Made by a program: the position numbers and the translations under genes
The notes under the pieces: model-generated
What the model saw: the letters and a program-made list of their open reading frames with translations, nothing else
Database searches by the model: none
Told to the model about the DNA's origin: nothing
Source of the DNA: DASRDE01 sp035652755
GTDB taxonomy: Bacteria > Vulcanimicrobiota > Vulcanimicrobiia > Vulcanimicrobiales > Vulcanimicrobiaceae
NCBI GenBank assembly: GCA_035652755.1
Contig: DASRDE010000131.1
Span: 1-22,864, forward strand
Reading direction: 5' to 3'
DNA: 22,864 nucleotides
Shown here: positions 22,848 to 22,864 of the stretch, piece after piece
Numbering within the stretch: the stretch's first letter is position 1
How the letters are laid out: each line of letters begins with the position of its first letter

Positions 22848-22864
22848 ACGGGGGCTCGAAGAGT

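Overview
The window looks like chromosome of a high-GC, diderm-type bacterium. The gene content (a copper-amine-oxidase N-terminal-domain surface protein, an RND pump, an M1 peptidase with HEAT repeats, TldD/TldE, and the YncE/phosphatase fusion) and the coding style recall uncultured lineages such as Candidatus Eremiobacterota (WPS-2). That placement is inference from general knowledge and no search was run. There is no CRISPR array, insertion sequence, phage gene or rRNA. This is dense housekeeping and envelope territory, not an obvious accessory island.

Layout. At the left edge, the first codons of a flavoprotein (thioredoxin-reductase-like) run left on the minus strand, and 17 bp away a helix-turn-helix/metallo-beta-lactamase fusion runs right (50-868). 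From 22201 down to 872 there are fifteen consecutive genes on the minus strand with almost no space between them. In order of transcription they are: an RND efflux pump (22201-18731), a secreted copper-amine-oxidase-N/Ig-like protein, an M1 aminopeptidase with HEAT repeats, a PBP4-type D-Ala-D-Ala carboxypeptidase, TldD, TldE, an ACT-malic enzyme, an OmpR-type response regulator, a GntR/aminotransferase (MocR) protein, a YncE propeller/phosphoesterase fusion, an arginine-deiminase-fold protein that has lost its catalytic residues, a calcineurin-like phosphoesterase, a YadG-like ABC ATPase, a YadH-like permease, and a small secreted protein. The right edge holds a divergent small secreted protein (22378-22758) and a minus-strand tRNA-Leu(GAG).

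How the genes fit together. Several junctions show translational coupling: ATGA overlaps at 1207-1210 and 1980-1983, a TAATG junction at 4306, TAG-C-ATG at 10764-10768, and an 11 bp tldD/tldE overlap. The likely functional modules are an ABC-2 exporter with a coupled small secreted protein, a peptide/peptidoglycan-processing module (M1, PBP4, TldD, TldE), a metabolic and regulatory module (malic enzyme, response regulator, MocR), and an envelope module (RND pump and surface protein). No histidine kinase, membrane-fusion protein or outer-membrane channel lies in the window.

The observations most worth following are the arginine-deiminase-fold pseudoenzyme, the RND pump with about 100 extra residues and roughly four extra membrane segments, the HTH-metallo-hydrolase fusion next to a redox flavoprotein, and the small two-cysteine secreted protein coupled to the ABC exporter. 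I saw no clear evidence of an entirely new defence or mobile system.
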